From NCBI GenBank assembly GCA_910574715.1, contig CAJTCH010000006.1, positions 1-64,000 of the forward strand: DNA of 64,000 bases, read 5' to 3'. This document shows, piece after piece, positions 42,061 to 50,986 of this stretch (its first letter is position 1; every line of letters starts with the position of its first letter). This DNA is from Lachnospiraceae bacterium (GTDB taxonomy: Bacteria > Bacillota > Clostridia > Lachnospirales > Lachnospiraceae). A model generated the notes under the pieces. The model was not told the DNA's origin, did no database searches, and worked only from the letters and a program-made list of their open reading frames with translations. Both the position numbers and the translations under genes were made by a program.

Positions 42061-42672
42061 ATGCAGCAGGTCATAGCCAACATACTAAAAAAGATCACTG
42101 AGTTCCTTGAATTTGTCATCTCCATCATGCTTGCGCTCGGAATCATATTGCTCTGCTTTCGGATCGCCGTATCTTTAATCCATATCCCCAATCTTGAGGT
42201 CTGGCCCAACTACGACGACCTCCTGGAGAATTGCTTCAATCTGATCATCGGAGTGGAGCTGATCCGCATGATGTATTACCATACGCCCGATACGGTGTTC
42301 GAGGTGCTGCTGTTTGCCATTGCCCGTCAGATCATCACCGATCACTCCTCCATCTGGGGCAGTTTGGTCGGCGTAAGCGCTATCGCGGTATTATTTGCCA
42401 CAAGGAAATATCTCTTCTGTGAATTTGACATTTCCGATGCAATCATCTTCCGCGCCAGCGCCAGAGTGAAGTCCATCAATACTCTGCTTGGGATCAACAT
42501 CCCATATGAGAATAACGACAGGCTTATGGACGTGCTGATCCGCTCCCTAGAATCCGAAAATCAAGTTCCCCGCGTAGGCGCCTGCGCTTACTTCACAGAT
42601 GTTGGCCTCCGTGTCGCCAAACTCCATAATGAAAAAATTTCCAGAATTGAAGTAATTCGTTCTATACATTAG
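42061..42672 (+). CDS. PsiE-like membrane protein
   Basis: The 203-residue protein has four predicted membrane helices and matches the phosphate-starvation-inducible PsiE-like family (ILKKITEFLEFVISIMLALGI and LIIGVELIRMMYYHTPDTVFEVLLFAIARQI). A hydrophilic C-terminal domain of about 80 residues (VKSINTLLGINIPYENNDRLMDV) follows. It begins 12 bases after the PAP2 gene behind AGAAGGAGGT. The link with a phosphatase gene could point to phosphate or lipid phosphate stress, but the function of PsiE is not known. Confidence 0.7.
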   Translation: MQQVIANILKKITEFLEFVISIMLALGIILLCFRIAVSLIHIPNLEVWPNYDDLLENCFNLIIGVELIRMMYYHTPDTVFEVLLFAIARQIITDHSSIWGSLVGVSAIAVLFATRKYLFCEFDISDAIIFRASARVKSINTLLGINIPYENNDRLMDVLIRSLESENQVPRVGACAYFTDVGLRVAKLHNEKISRIEVIRSIH

Positions 42673-42773
42673 TAATCAAACGTGATATACTACATATATC
42701 AGATAGATTGCTAGTTTGACTAATAATTGTCAGACTAATCTTTTGAAATTGTTTCGAAAAGGAGTTGGACAGC

Positions 42774-43310
42774 ATGAAGTTTATCATTATTGGAAAGAAC
42801 ATCGAAGTAACATCTGGATTAAGAGAAGCGGTGGAAAACAAATTGGGGAAGTTGGAGAGATATTTCACTCCGGATACAGAGATTCATGTTACCTTGAGTG
42901 TGCAGAAGGAACGCCAGAAGATTGAGGTAACCATTCCTGTGAAGGGCGATATCATCCGCTCGGAGCAGGAGAGCAATGATATGTATGTCTCCATCGACCT
43001 GGTAGAAGAGGTGATCGAACGCCAGCTTCGTAAGTATAAGAACAAACTGATCGCAAGGCATCAGGAGGGCGGCAACTTCAAGCATGAATTCTATGAAGGT
43101 GAAGACGTTGCCGAAGATGAGGGCGAGATCAGGATCGTCCGCACGAAAAAGTTCGGTTTCAAGCCTATGTATCCAGAGGATGCCTGCATACAGATGGATC
43201 TTCTCGGACATGACTTCTATGTATTCTGCAATGCGGAGACGGATGAGGTGAATGTGGTATACCGTAGGAAGAACGGGGCATTTGGGTTGATTGAGCCGGA
43301 ATTTTCATAG
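42774..43310 (+). CDS. hpf: Long-form ribosome hibernation-promoting factor
   Basis: The 178-residue protein starts at ATG 42774 behind AAAAGGAG; a TTG three codons upstream is in frame but less likely. Residues 1-100 are the S30AE domain that sits in the decoding site (KFIIIGKNIEVTSGLREAVENKL), and the C-terminal domain (RTKKFGFKPMYPEDACIQMDLLGHDFYVF) makes dimers of 70S ribosomes into 100S particles. It follows a divergent AT-rich leader and is ended by a strong terminator. Confidence 0.92.
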   Translation: MKFIIIGKNIEVTSGLREAVENKLGKLERYFTPDTEIHVTLSVQKERQKIEVTIPVKGDIIRSEQESNDMYVSIDLVEEVIERQLRKYKNKLIARHQEGGNFKHEFYEGEDVAEDEGEIRIVRTKKFGFKPMYPEDACIQMDLLGHDFYVFCNAETDEVNVVYRRKNGAFGLIEPEFS

Positions 43311-43343
43311 AGATTGAAAAGTGAATAATTGAGATGGTTTTTC

Positions 43344-43374
43344 AAAGGGGACTGCCGAGAGGGCGGTCCCCTTT
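43344..43374 (+). terminator. Terminator of hpf
   Basis: AAAGGGGACTGCC pairs with GGCGGTCCCCTTT around GAGAG, giving a near-perfect stem. Confidence 0.8.
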
Positions 43375-43402
43375 CTTACGCAATAGAATAGTTAAATGCT
43401 AA

Positions 43403-44056
43403 TCAATCAAGTATTTGAGGGGTTCCGTTTATTTTCGCAAAATGGCAGACGGCGCCGGTTTCTATGATAGCCTGGCCATTGGTGCCTTCTGTGAGTTCGG
43501 CTTTTACGGCTTCCGCTTCCGCTTCGGCCGTGAGCACTTCTAATTCTACTTTGTCTGTGTAGACAGAGTCTAAGGTCGTGATCCCTCTCTGGCCTAATAT
43601 GTATTGGATCTTGCCTAATCCTGTGTATTCTGTCGTGATATGGAGTTTGATTCCTGGAATCCTGGTTATAATTACAGATGAAGCGATACCTGCTTTTGCC
43701 GCCGCTGAATAGGCGCGCACTAAGCCGCCGGTTCCAAGCAGGGTTCCGCCGAAGTATCTGGTTACTACGATAAGAGTGTTGCGCAGTTCCTCCCCCTTAA
43801 TGACTTCCAGGATGGGCTTGCCTGCGGTACCGCCCGGCTCGCCGTCGTCGCTGAAACGTTCAAGCTCCCCGCGCTCCCCGATCACGTATGCGTAACAATT
43901 ATGCCTTGCATCCCAGTATTTCTTCCTGATCTGCTCAATTATCTGCAAGGCCTCCTCCTCTGACCTGACCGGAGCCGCCGTCGCTATAAAACGGGATTTC
44001 TTCTCCACGATCTCTCCTTCGCCGCCTGTATATACTGTCCTGTATTCTGCCGCCAT
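43403..44056 (-). CDS. YigZ/IMPACT-family protein
   Basis: The 217-residue protein from ATG 44056 (behind GGAAGGAAGG) has the UPF0029 domain: EKKSRFIATAAPVRSEEEAL, then WDARHNCYAYVIGE, FSDDGEPGGTAGKPILEVI and VTRYFGGTLLGTGGLVRAYS. A second ferredoxin-like domain fills the C-terminal third. It is related to YigZ and to eukaryotic IMPACT; it is thought to act in translation or nucleotide processing, without a firm function. A longer frame to 44122 has no ribosome site. Confidence 0.9.
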   Translation of the reverse strand: MAAEYRTVYTGGEGEIVEKKSRFIATAAPVRSEEEALQIIEQIRKKYWDARHNCYAYVIGERGELERFSDDGEPGGTAGKPILEVIKGEELRNTLIVVTRYFGGTLLGTGGLVRAYSAAAKAGIASSVIITRIPGIKLHITTEYTGLGKIQYILGQRGITTLDSVYTDKVELEVLTAEAEAEAVKAELTEGTNGQAIIETGAVCHFAKINGTPQILD

Positions 44057-44240
44057 AATACCTTCCTTCCTATGATCCATGATACACGGACCGCTCCGAA
44101 TACCATGCATGAATATCATCATATGAATTACTATAACGGATTTCTTAAGATTTTCCTACTGAAATATGAAGTTTTTATTTTTTTCTTTATTAAATTACGT
44201 TTGTTTGTTATAATAACTTGGTATAAAGGAGGCTTCGCAC

Positions 44241-46841
44241 ATGAATTATGGTAAGAAAAAAGCTTCACAAAAGCAAAACCAGATAACGTCTAAGTCCACG
44301 ATGCAGGGCAAGCGGATCGGTGTACGGCTTTTTAAAGCATTTCTCCTCTGTATGATAGTGGTAGCGGTTGCCGGAGTGGCCGGAGTTGGTATATTTGCCA
44401 AGAAGATTATTGACAATACCCCCGAAGTCTCTCCCGACGATGTCAAACCAAAAGGCTTCACTACCTTTGTTTATGCAGATGACGGTACTACAGAGATTGA
44501 ACGTTTTGTATCCTCAGGTTCCAACCGCGTATACAAATCCATTGACCAGATCCCCAAGGATCTGCAGCATGCTTTTGTTGCCATTGAGGACGAGCGTTTT
44601 TATGACCACAACGGAATCGACCTGCAGGGTATTGCCCGTGCGGCGGTAGTCGGAATCACTTCCGGGGATCTGTCACAGGGCGCCAGTACTCTTACCCAGC
44701 AGTTGATCAAGAACAATGTCTTCCCTAACTTTGTAAATGAGGAGACCTTATACGACAGGGTCGAACGAAAGCTCCAGGAACAGTTTCTGGCGGTTCAGAT
44801 CGAGAAACAGATGGACAAGGATACCATCATGGAGAGTTATCTCAACACGATCAACCTTGGGCAGAACTGCCTGGGTGTACAGGCAGCGGCAAAGCGGTAT
44901 TTCGGTAAGGATGTCAGTGAGTTGACTCTGTCAGAGAGCGCCGTGATTGCCGGGATCACTCAGAGTCCGGGTACTCTGAATCCGATCACGAACCCGGAAG
45001 GCAACACAAAGCGGCGTAAGAAGGTATTGGATGATATGCTTGACCAGGGATATATTGATAAAGCTGCTTACGACGAGGCGATGGCTGACGACGTATATTC
45101 CAGGATCCAGACTGTCAACAACGCAGTGATCGATGACAGTCCCTACAGTTATTTCGTGGATGCACTCGCAGAACAGGTGATCGATGATCTTCGAAGCCAG
45201 CTGGGCTACACAGACACACAAGCCTATAATGCAGTGTACAGCGGCGGTTTGGGTATTTATTCAACCCAGAACCTTGCAATGCAGCAGATCTGCGACGAAG
45301 AGATGAACAACGACGCCAACTATCCATATCTGAAGGAATACGGATTAGACTGTGCCGTTACCGTAACCCGCGCAGACGGAACCGTGGAGAACTTCAGTTC
45401 CGGTCACATTAAGCAGTATGTAAAGGCTGCTCACGGACGTGAGCAGGGACTTCTCTTCTCAAGCGAAGAGGCTGCACGCGCGATGGTAGAAGAATGGAAG
45501 ACCACGATCGCCCGGGAAGGCGATACCTATGACGAGGTCATTAATGTTTCACCTCAGCCGCAGGCTTCTGTAACGGTAATTGACCAGACCACCGGACAGA
45601 TCAAAGCTATGGTAGGCGGCCGCGGTACGAAGGCGACCAGTTTGGGACTGAACAGAGCTTATAGGGGTTCCAAGAGACAACCCGGATCCTGTTTCAAGAT
45701 CCTTGCAGCATATGCTCCTGCCCTGGATTCCTGCGGCAAGTCACTTGCTACGGTTATCAAGGACGAACCCTACACCTTAAGGAACGGCAATGTCCTTCGT
45801 AATGCCAACGGACGTTACGGCGGCGATACCACGATCCGCCGCGCCATCACCTGGTCCATCAACGTGTGTGCAGTTAAACTGAGCGATGAGATCACCCAGC
45901 AGCTTGGATTTGACTATTGTGAGAAGTTCGGAATCAGCACCCTCGTCAAGAGCAAGACAACCAGCGCCGGTATATTCAGCGATCTTGACAACCAGACGCT
46001 TGCGCTTGGAGGTATCACCGACGGTGTGTATAATTATGAGATGTGCGCCGCATACGCGACCATCGCCAACGGAGGTATCTACAACTCTCCGACACTGTAT
46101 ACCAAGATCCTTGACCATGACGGCAACGTACTCCTGGAAGGAACCGGCGAGACGCGTACTGTCCTGAAGGACAGCACTGCCGCCCTCTTAACCAGCGCGA
46201 TGCAGGATGTCGTGGATTCCGGTACAGGTACCGCCTGTAGGCTGCCCAACATGCCGGTTGCCGGCAAGACAGGTACGACGACCTCCAACAAGGACTTATG
46301 GTTCTGCGGTTTCACACCGTATTATACCTGTGCCGTATGGGGCGGATATGACGACAATAAGGAATGCAACACCGACACGAATTTCCGATTCCGTCTCTGG
46401 AGAAGTATCATGAGCAGGATCCACGCGAATCTGCCGCCGAAAGATTTTACCATACCTCCGACTGTGGAGCGCAAGACTGTATGCTCGATCAGCGGGCTGC
46501 TTGCAGTATCCGGAAGCTGTCCCGGAGTCACTGAGCTTTTTGCCACGGATATGCTTATGAATGACCGTTGTCCCGGACACAGCTATTACTCGGATGACGA
46601 TTCTGATTATGAGGAAGAAGGCGATGAGCCGACAGAAGGACCCGATAACGGCGACGGTACCGGCAATGGTAATGGTACCGGCAACGGTGACGGTACCGGC
46701 AATGGTGATGGTACCGACAACAGTGATAATAATACGACTGTCCCTCCGGCATCGGATCCGAATCAGCCAACCGAACCTCCGACAGACCCCGGATCGACAG
46801 ATATTCCGATAGACAGTGTTATTCCGGGTGTTATACAATAA
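44241..46841 (+). CDS. Class A penicillin-binding protein (PBP1A-like)
   Basis: The 866-residue bifunctional cell-wall synthase has a short cytoplasmic tail, a membrane helix at about 32-56, a GT51 glycosyltransferase domain (EDERFYDHNGIDLQG with the catalytic glutamate, then QGASTLTQQLIKNN) and a transpeptidase domain. The latter has QPGSCFKIL (serine and lysine of SxxK), SINVCAVKL (SxN) and GKTGTTTSN (KTG). It polymerises and cross-links peptidoglycan outside the membrane. A Gly/Asn/Asp/Thr repeat and Pro-rich tail of about 90 residues ends the protein. The start follows AAAGGAGG. Confidence 0.92.
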   Translation: MNYGKKKASQKQNQITSKSTMQGKRIGVRLFKAFLLCMIVVAVAGVAGVGIFAKKIIDNTPEVSPDDVKPKGFTTFVYADDGTTEIERFVSSGSNRVYKSIDQIPKDLQHAFVAIEDERFYDHNGIDLQGIARAAVVGITSGDLSQGASTLTQQLIKNNVFPNFVNEETLYDRVERKLQEQFLAVQIEKQMDKDTIMESYLNTINLGQNCLGVQAAAKRYFGKDVSELTLSESAVIAGITQSPGTLNPITNPEGNTKRRKKVLDDMLDQGYIDKAAYDEAMADDVYSRIQTVNNAVIDDSPYSYFVDALAEQVIDDLRSQLGYTDTQAYNAVYSGGLGIYSTQNLAMQQICDEEMNNDANYPYLKEYGLDCAVTVTRADGTVENFSSGHIKQYVKAAHGREQGLLFSSEEAARAMVEEWKTTIAREGDTYDEVINVSPQPQASVTVIDQTTGQIKAMVGGRGTKATSLGLNRAYRGSKRQPGSCFKILAAYAPALDSCGKSLATVIKDEPYTLRNGNVLRNANGRYGGDTTIRRAITWSINVCAVKLSDEITQQLGFDYCEKFGISTLVKSKTTSAGIFSDLDNQTLALGGITDGVYNYEMCAAYATIANGGIYNSPTLYTKILDHDGNVLLEGTGETRTVLKDSTAALLTSAMQDVVDSGTGTACRLPNMPVAGKTGTTTSNKDLWFCGFTPYYTCAVWGGYDDNKECNTDTNFRFRLWRSIMSRIHANLPPKDFTIPPTVERKTVCSISGLLAVSGSCPGVTELFATDMLMNDRCPGHSYYSDDDSDYEEEGDEPTEGPDNGDGTGNGNGTGNGDGTGNGDGTDNSDNNTTVPPASDPNQPTEPPTDPGSTDIPIDSVIPGVIQ
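46660..46721 (+). repeat. Tandem repeat encoding the Gly-Asn-Gly-Thr tail of the PBP
   Basis: An 18-bp unit like GGTACCGGCAATGGTRAT is repeated about four times and encodes (GTGNGD)n, a flexible spacer at the C-terminal end. Confidence 0.75.
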
Positions 46842-46856
46842 TAATAACCATTAAAA

Positions 46857-46884
46857 ACGGGATGCCCTCTCACAGGCATCCCGT
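46857..46884 (+). terminator. Terminator of the PBP gene
   Basis: ACGGGATGCC pairs perfectly with GGCATCCCGT, followed by TCTATTT. MITE copy 3 lies directly beyond it. Confidence 0.8.
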
Positions 46885-46891
46885 TCTATTT

Positions 46892-47057
46892 CTAGTACAC
46901 CGAAAAATAAGTTCCTAGCCATATAACGCAGAATGATTTTTCATATGCAAGGCGGAGGAATGAGGCGTAGTGGACGCTACGCCGTCGGCTTGTAGACGCA
47001 CATCTGACGCAGATATCAAGCACATTATCCACTGTTAATTATGCAATGATGTACTAG
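46892..47057. mobile_element. MITE, copy 3 (with a different left arm)
   Basis: A 166-bp CTAG-flanked element. Its right arm, complemented, begins CTAGTACATCATTGC and is nearly identical to the left arm of copy 2 for about 80 bp. Its left arm begins CTAGTACACCGAAAAATAA and differs, but matches the half copy at 13511-13580. The centre is a GGCGTAG/CTACGCC hairpin. So the element is a hybrid of two arm types. It sits between the PBP terminator and the glcK stop, harming no gene. Confidence 0.8.
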
Positions 47058-47067
47058 TATAATATTT

Positions 47068-47997
47068 CTATAAGATCAGCTTCGCCGCTCCGCAGATCCC
47101 TGCATCATTCCCAAGTTCTGCCAGTACAAACTTCGTATCCTTGTTCGCAAAGAATGCCTTCTCCTGAAAATATTTCTCAATATAGCCCAGCAAGATACTT
47201 CCTGCCTTGGAGACTCCGCCGCCGATCACGATCACGGACGGATCTGTCACAGCCGCTATGTTCGCCATTCCATGCCCCAGGTAGGAGGCGAATTCCTCTA
47301 CGATCTCACCTGCAACCTGATCTCCTTCTTTCAGCGCATCGAACACCGCCTTCGCACTCAGCTCGCCTTCTCTGAGGGAGGACGGACTGTCATCTGCCCC
47401 AAGCCTTCTCCTGGCCAGTCTGACCACTCCGGTAGCGGACGCATACATCTCCAGACATCCCTTGTTCCCGCAGCCGCAGGCTTCCGACTCTTCATAGTTC
47501 ATGCAGAGGTGGCCGATCTCGCCGCCTGCTCCGTGCGCTCCGATCAAGGGCTGTCCGTTCACGATGATGCCGCCGCCCACACCGGTTCCCAGCGTCACCA
47601 TGATCAGATTCTTATGACCTCTTCCGGCGCCAAGCCACATCTCGCCAAGAGCCGCCACATTGGCATCGTTGCCGGAAGCCACCTTCATGCCGGTCAGTTC
47701 TTCCATCTCGCGGGTCACTTCTTTGTAACCCCATCCGATATTCGCCGAATTCTTTACAATCCCGTTCTCATCCACAGGAGCCGGAAGCCCGATTCCGATT
47801 CCTGACACCTGCGCGGTATCCATCTCTCTCTCCTGCATCTTCTCTTTCAGGGATGCCGCGATATCCGGAAGAACCGCTTCTCCCTGATTCTCAGTATGTG
47901 TCTTGATCTCCCACTTGTCGACCAGTTCTCCGTCCGTCTTAAACAGACCGATCTTCACCGTAGTCCCTCCGATATCAACGCCAAAACAATACTTCAT
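47068..47997 (-). CDS. glcK: ROK-family glucokinase
   Basis: The 309-residue protein phosphorylates glucose with ATP. It has the phosphate-binding motif GVDIGGTTVKIGLF at the start, the catalytic aspartate in SGNDANVAALGE, VTLGTGVGGGII, and the ROK zinc motif CGCGNKGCLEMYAS (residues 173-186). It begins 11 bases after hprK with its own GGAGG, and the pair couples sugar phosphorylation with the carbon-control kinase. Confidence 0.92.
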   Translation of the reverse strand: MKYCFGVDIGGTTVKIGLFKTDGELVDKWEIKTHTENQGEAVLPDIAASLKEKMQEREMDTAQVSGIGIGLPAPVDENGIVKNSANIGWGYKEVTREMEELTGMKVASGNDANVAALGEMWLGAGRGHKNLIMVTLGTGVGGGIIVNGQPLIGAHGAGGEIGHLCMNYEESEACGCGNKGCLEMYASATGVVRLARRRLGADDSPSSLREGELSAKAVFDALKEGDQVAGEIVEEFASYLGHGMANIAAVTDPSVIVIGGGVSKAGSILLGYIEKYFQEKAFFANKDTKFVLAELGNDAGICGAAKLIL

Positions 47998-48008
47998 CTG
48001 TCTACCTC

Positions 48009-48935
48009 CTATTTCTTTGCAAGGTTCTGCTGTACCCTCTTATATAATTCCTGCGCCGCATTATATCCCATCTTCTTCTGACGGTAATTAATGGCAGCCG
48101 TCTCAACAATGATCGCAAGATTCCGTCCCGGGCGAATCGGAAGCTGATGGCATACGACCTTATTCCCCAGGAATTCCGTATACTCCTCCTCCAGCCCAAG
48201 CCTGTCGTACTTCTTCTCCTTATCCCAGTCCTCCAGTGTAATGACCAGATCAATGTTCTGCGTTGCCCTGACGCTCTGTACACCGTACAGTGTCTTGACA
48301 TCCACAATGCCGATTCCTCTTAATTCTATAAAATGTCTTGTGATATCCGGCGCCGTTCCGACCAGCGTCTCATCGCTGACCTTGCGGATCTCAACCACAT
48401 CATCACTGACCAGACGATGTCCCCTCTTGATCAACTCCAGAGCCGCCTCGCTCTTTCCGATCCCGCTCTCTCCCATGATCAGCACGCCGACACCATATAC
48501 GTCCACCAGAACACCGTGGATCGAGATACAGGGCGCCAACTGTACATTCAGCCAGCGTATGATCTCGGCCGTGAATTCAGAAGTCTTCTTCTCCGTATTG
48601 AACACCGGGATATTCGCCTCCTCAGCCATTTCAAGGAGAAGCTCGCCCGGCTTCATATTCCTTGAAAATACAATACATGGAATCGGATAGGATAACAACT
48701 CTCTATAGATCTCCTTCTTGTGTCCCTCATCCATCTTCTCCAGGAATGTGTATTCTACATATCCGATCAACTGAACCCGATCAGAATCAAAATGCTCAAA
48801 ATATCCTGTAAGCTGCAGAGCCGGACGGTTAATATCCGGAATCCCGATCATCTTATCCGTCAGATCTACATTGGGCGTAAGATTCTTAAGATTCATCTTC
48901 TCTACCACTTTCTTTAACTCGACTTTACCTGCCAT
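48009..48935 (-). CDS. hprK: HPr kinase/phosphorylase
   Basis: From ATG 48935 (behind AAAGGAG) the protein has 308 residues. It has the P-loop GESGIGKSEAALELIKRGHRL, the family signature around LVSDDVVEI, and MIRGVG-type RGIGIVDVKTLYG. It phosphorylates HPr on serine 46 in response to glycolytic intermediates, so CcpA can control carbon use, and reverses it in the presence of phosphate. It follows uvrC by about 65 bases and precedes glcK, as in related Clostridia. Confidence 0.95.
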   Translation of the reverse strand: MAGKVELKKVVEKMNLKNLTPNVDLTDKMIGIPDINRPALQLTGYFEHFDSDRVQLIGYVEYTFLEKMDEGHKKEIYRELLSYPIPCIVFSRNMKPGELLLEMAEEANIPVFNTEKKTSEFTAEIIRWLNVQLAPCISIHGVLVDVYGVGVLIMGESGIGKSEAALELIKRGHRLVSDDVVEIRKVSDETLVGTAPDITRHFIELRGIGIVDVKTLYGVQSVRATQNIDLVITLEDWDKEKKYDRLGLEEEYTEFLGNKVVCHQLPIRPGRNLAIIVETAAINYRQKKMGYNAAQELYKRVQQNLAKK

Positions 48936-49002
48936 AACACTCTCCTTTACTCTCACTTTCATCGGTAACCCGATTATACACCAATATATTTATTATACCA
49001 TA

Positions 49003-50841
49003 TCAGTGAAAAAAGTTATAGACATCCCGGGCAGATTTTTCGTTCATGGAAGGGAGATCCTTCAACTGCTCCACCGTGGCATTCTTGATCGCCTCAATAT
49101 TCTCAAAATGTCTCATCAGATCCTTCCTTCTGGCTGGTCCTACCCCCGGGATATCGTCCAGCATGGAATGTACCTGATTCTTCCCCCGAAGCTGCCTGTG
49201 GAATGTAATCGCGAATCTGTGAGCTTCATCCTGTATCCTGGTGATCAGCCGGAAGCACTCTGAATTTCGGTCGATCGGAAGCTCCATATTCTGGTAGTAC
49301 AGCCCGCGGGTCCTGTGATTATCGTCCTTGACCATACCGCAGACAGGAATATTAATCCGAAGCTTTTCTAATACCTTAAGCGCCACATTCACCTGTCCCT
49401 TTCCTCCATCCATAAGAAGCAGATCCGGAAATGCCGTAAAGCCGCCCATTTCCTTGCCTTCCTCCTGCTCGCGTATTCCATGCTCGAATCTTCTGGTCAG
49501 CACCTCTTCCATACTTGCGTAATCATCCGCTCCCTGGACGCCTTTGATCTTAAACTTGCGGTAATCATTGCGCTTCGGCTTTCCCCTTTCATATACTACC
49601 ATGGAACCTACGGAAGCAAATCCATTCGTATTGGAGATATCGAACGCCTCCATCCGCACGATCCCGCTAAGTCCAAGCATCTTCTCAAGTTCCTTGACCG
49701 CGCCGATGGTTCTTCCCTCCTCCCGTTTCAGTCGTTCCCTGTCCGTATTCAATACCATAGAAGCATTCTTCGCCGCAAGCTCCACCAGCTTCTCTTTCGT
49801 TCCCTTCTTTGGAACCCTTAAGTGTACACGGTGCCCCCGTCTCTTAGACAGCCATTCTTCAATGAGCTCCATATCCTCCACTTCCTCCGGAAGCATGATC
49901 TTTGCAGGTATATACGGCGTCCCCGCATAGAACTGCTTGATGAAGCTAGATAAGATCTCTCTCTCGTCCTCACCTTTCGTGATCTTCAGGTAGAAATGAT
50001 CCCTTCCGATCAGCCTTCCGCCGCGGATGAAGAACACCTGGACCACTGCGTCCTCTTCATCAATCGCCGCCGCAAGAATATCCCTGTCGTCGCCTGCCGT
50101 ATCCGTGATCTTCTGCTTCTGCGCAATCTTCCTGACGCTGGTAAGCAATTCCCGGTACTCAATGGCCTTCTCGAACTCAAGCGCCTCCGAAGCCTCCGTC
50201 ATCATCCCCTCCAATTCCTTCAGGATCACATCATAATTCCCATTCAGGAAATGCACCACCTCCTGGATAGACTTCCGGTATTCCTCCTGGGAAATATACC
50301 CCTGGCACGGCGCTTTGCACTGATGGATATGGTAATTCAGACAAGGTCTTTCCTTACCGATATCCCTGGGAAGCTTCCGGCTGCAGCTTCGGATATTGTA
50401 TAACTTGCGTATCAATTCTATGGTATCCTTCACCGCCCCGGCGCTGGTATAAGGACCAAAGTACCGTGACTTATCCTTTGCCATCCTTCTTGCTACCATC
50501 ACCCTGGGGAACGGCTCATCCACCGTCACTTTGATAAACGGATAAGTCTTATCATCCATCAGCATGGTGTTATACTTCGGCCTGTGCTCCTTGATCAGAT
50601 TACATTCCAGCACCAACGCTTCCAGCTCAGAATCTGTAACAATATACTCAAAACGGACGATATGGGTCACCATCTGTTCAATCTTGACACCTTTATTCCG
50701 GCTGCTCTGGAAATACTGCCGCACCCGGTTCTTAAGGCTGATTGCTTTCCCCACATAGATGATATCATCCCGTTCATCATGCATGATATACACCCCGGGC
50801 TTCCCCGGCAGTTTTTTCAATTCTTCCTGAATGTCAAACAT
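49003..50841 (-). CDS. uvrC: Excinuclease ABC subunit C
   Basis: From ATG 50841 behind AAGGAGATAAAACC the protein has about 612 residues. The GIY-YIG 3'-nuclease is at the N-terminus ([20 protein letters not shown]), then a UVR UvrB-binding segment near residues 200-240, the RNase H-like 5'-nuclease domain ([35 protein letters not shown]), and a C-terminal helix-hairpin-helix ([19 protein letters not shown]). It makes both incisions in nucleotide excision repair. The frame extends to 50958 but those codons lie in the ftsH terminator region. Confidence 0.95.
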   Translation of the reverse strand: MFDIQEELKKLPGKPGVYIMHDERDDIIYVGKAISLKNRVRQYFQSSRNKGVKIEQMVTHIVRFEYIVTDSELEALVLECNLIKEHRPKYNTMLMDDKTYPFIKVTVDEPFPRVMVARRMAKDKSRYFGPYTSAGAVKDTIELIRKLYNIRSCSRKLPRDIGKERPCLNYHIHQCKAPCQGYISQEEYRKSIQEVVHFLNGNYDVILKELEGMMTEASEALEFEKAIEYRELLTSVRKIAQKQKITDTAGDDRDILAAAIDEEDAVVQVFFIRGGRLIGRDHFYLKITKGEDEREILSSFIKQFYAGTPYIPAKIMLPEEVEDMELIEEWLSKRRGHRVHLRVPKKGTKEKLVELAAKNASMVLNTDRERLKREEGRTIGAVKELEKMLGLSGIVRMEAFDISNTNGFASVGSMVVYERGKPKRNDYRKFKIKGVQGADDYASMEEVLTRRFEHGIREQEEGKEMGGFTAFPDLLLMDGGKGQVNVALKVLEKLRINIPVCGMVKDDNHRTRGLYYQNMELPIDRNSECFRLITRIQDEAHRFAITFHRQLRGKNQVHSMLDDIPGVGPARRKDLMRHFENIEAIKNATVEQLKDLPSMNEKSARDVYNFFH

Positions 50842-50887
50842 GGTTTTATCTCCTTGTCCTCGTAATTTGTTGCGCAATATCATAAAA

Positions 50888-50915
50888 AGCCTGGAAATCC
50901 GTTCAGACTCCCAGG
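50888..50915 (-). terminator. Terminator between ftsH and uvrC
   Basis: On the minus strand GCCTGG pairs with CCAGGC around a 16-base loop and is followed by TTTTTATG. It lies 47 bases ahead of uvrC. Confidence 0.65.
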
Positions 50916-50928
50916 CTCTAACTTCATC

Positions 50929-50984
50929 GGACGACAGTCCGCCCGCCCCGCGGAGCATATATCACAGGATGCCCTTGGGGTAAC
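50929..50984. repeat. Intergenic repeat module, copy B
   Basis: This 56-bp block resembles 451-502: it begins GGACGA, contains CCGCCCGCCCC, and ends with the shared core GGATGCCCTTGGGG. It lies immediately after the ftsH stop codon on the minus strand and upstream of the terminator. Confidence 0.4.
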
Positions 50985-50986
50985 TA

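Noticed and set aside
50842-50958. 39-codon N-terminal extension of UvrC
   Set aside because: The GIY-YIG domain begins right after the inner ATG, which has an AAGGAG site; the extension covers a terminator hairpin.
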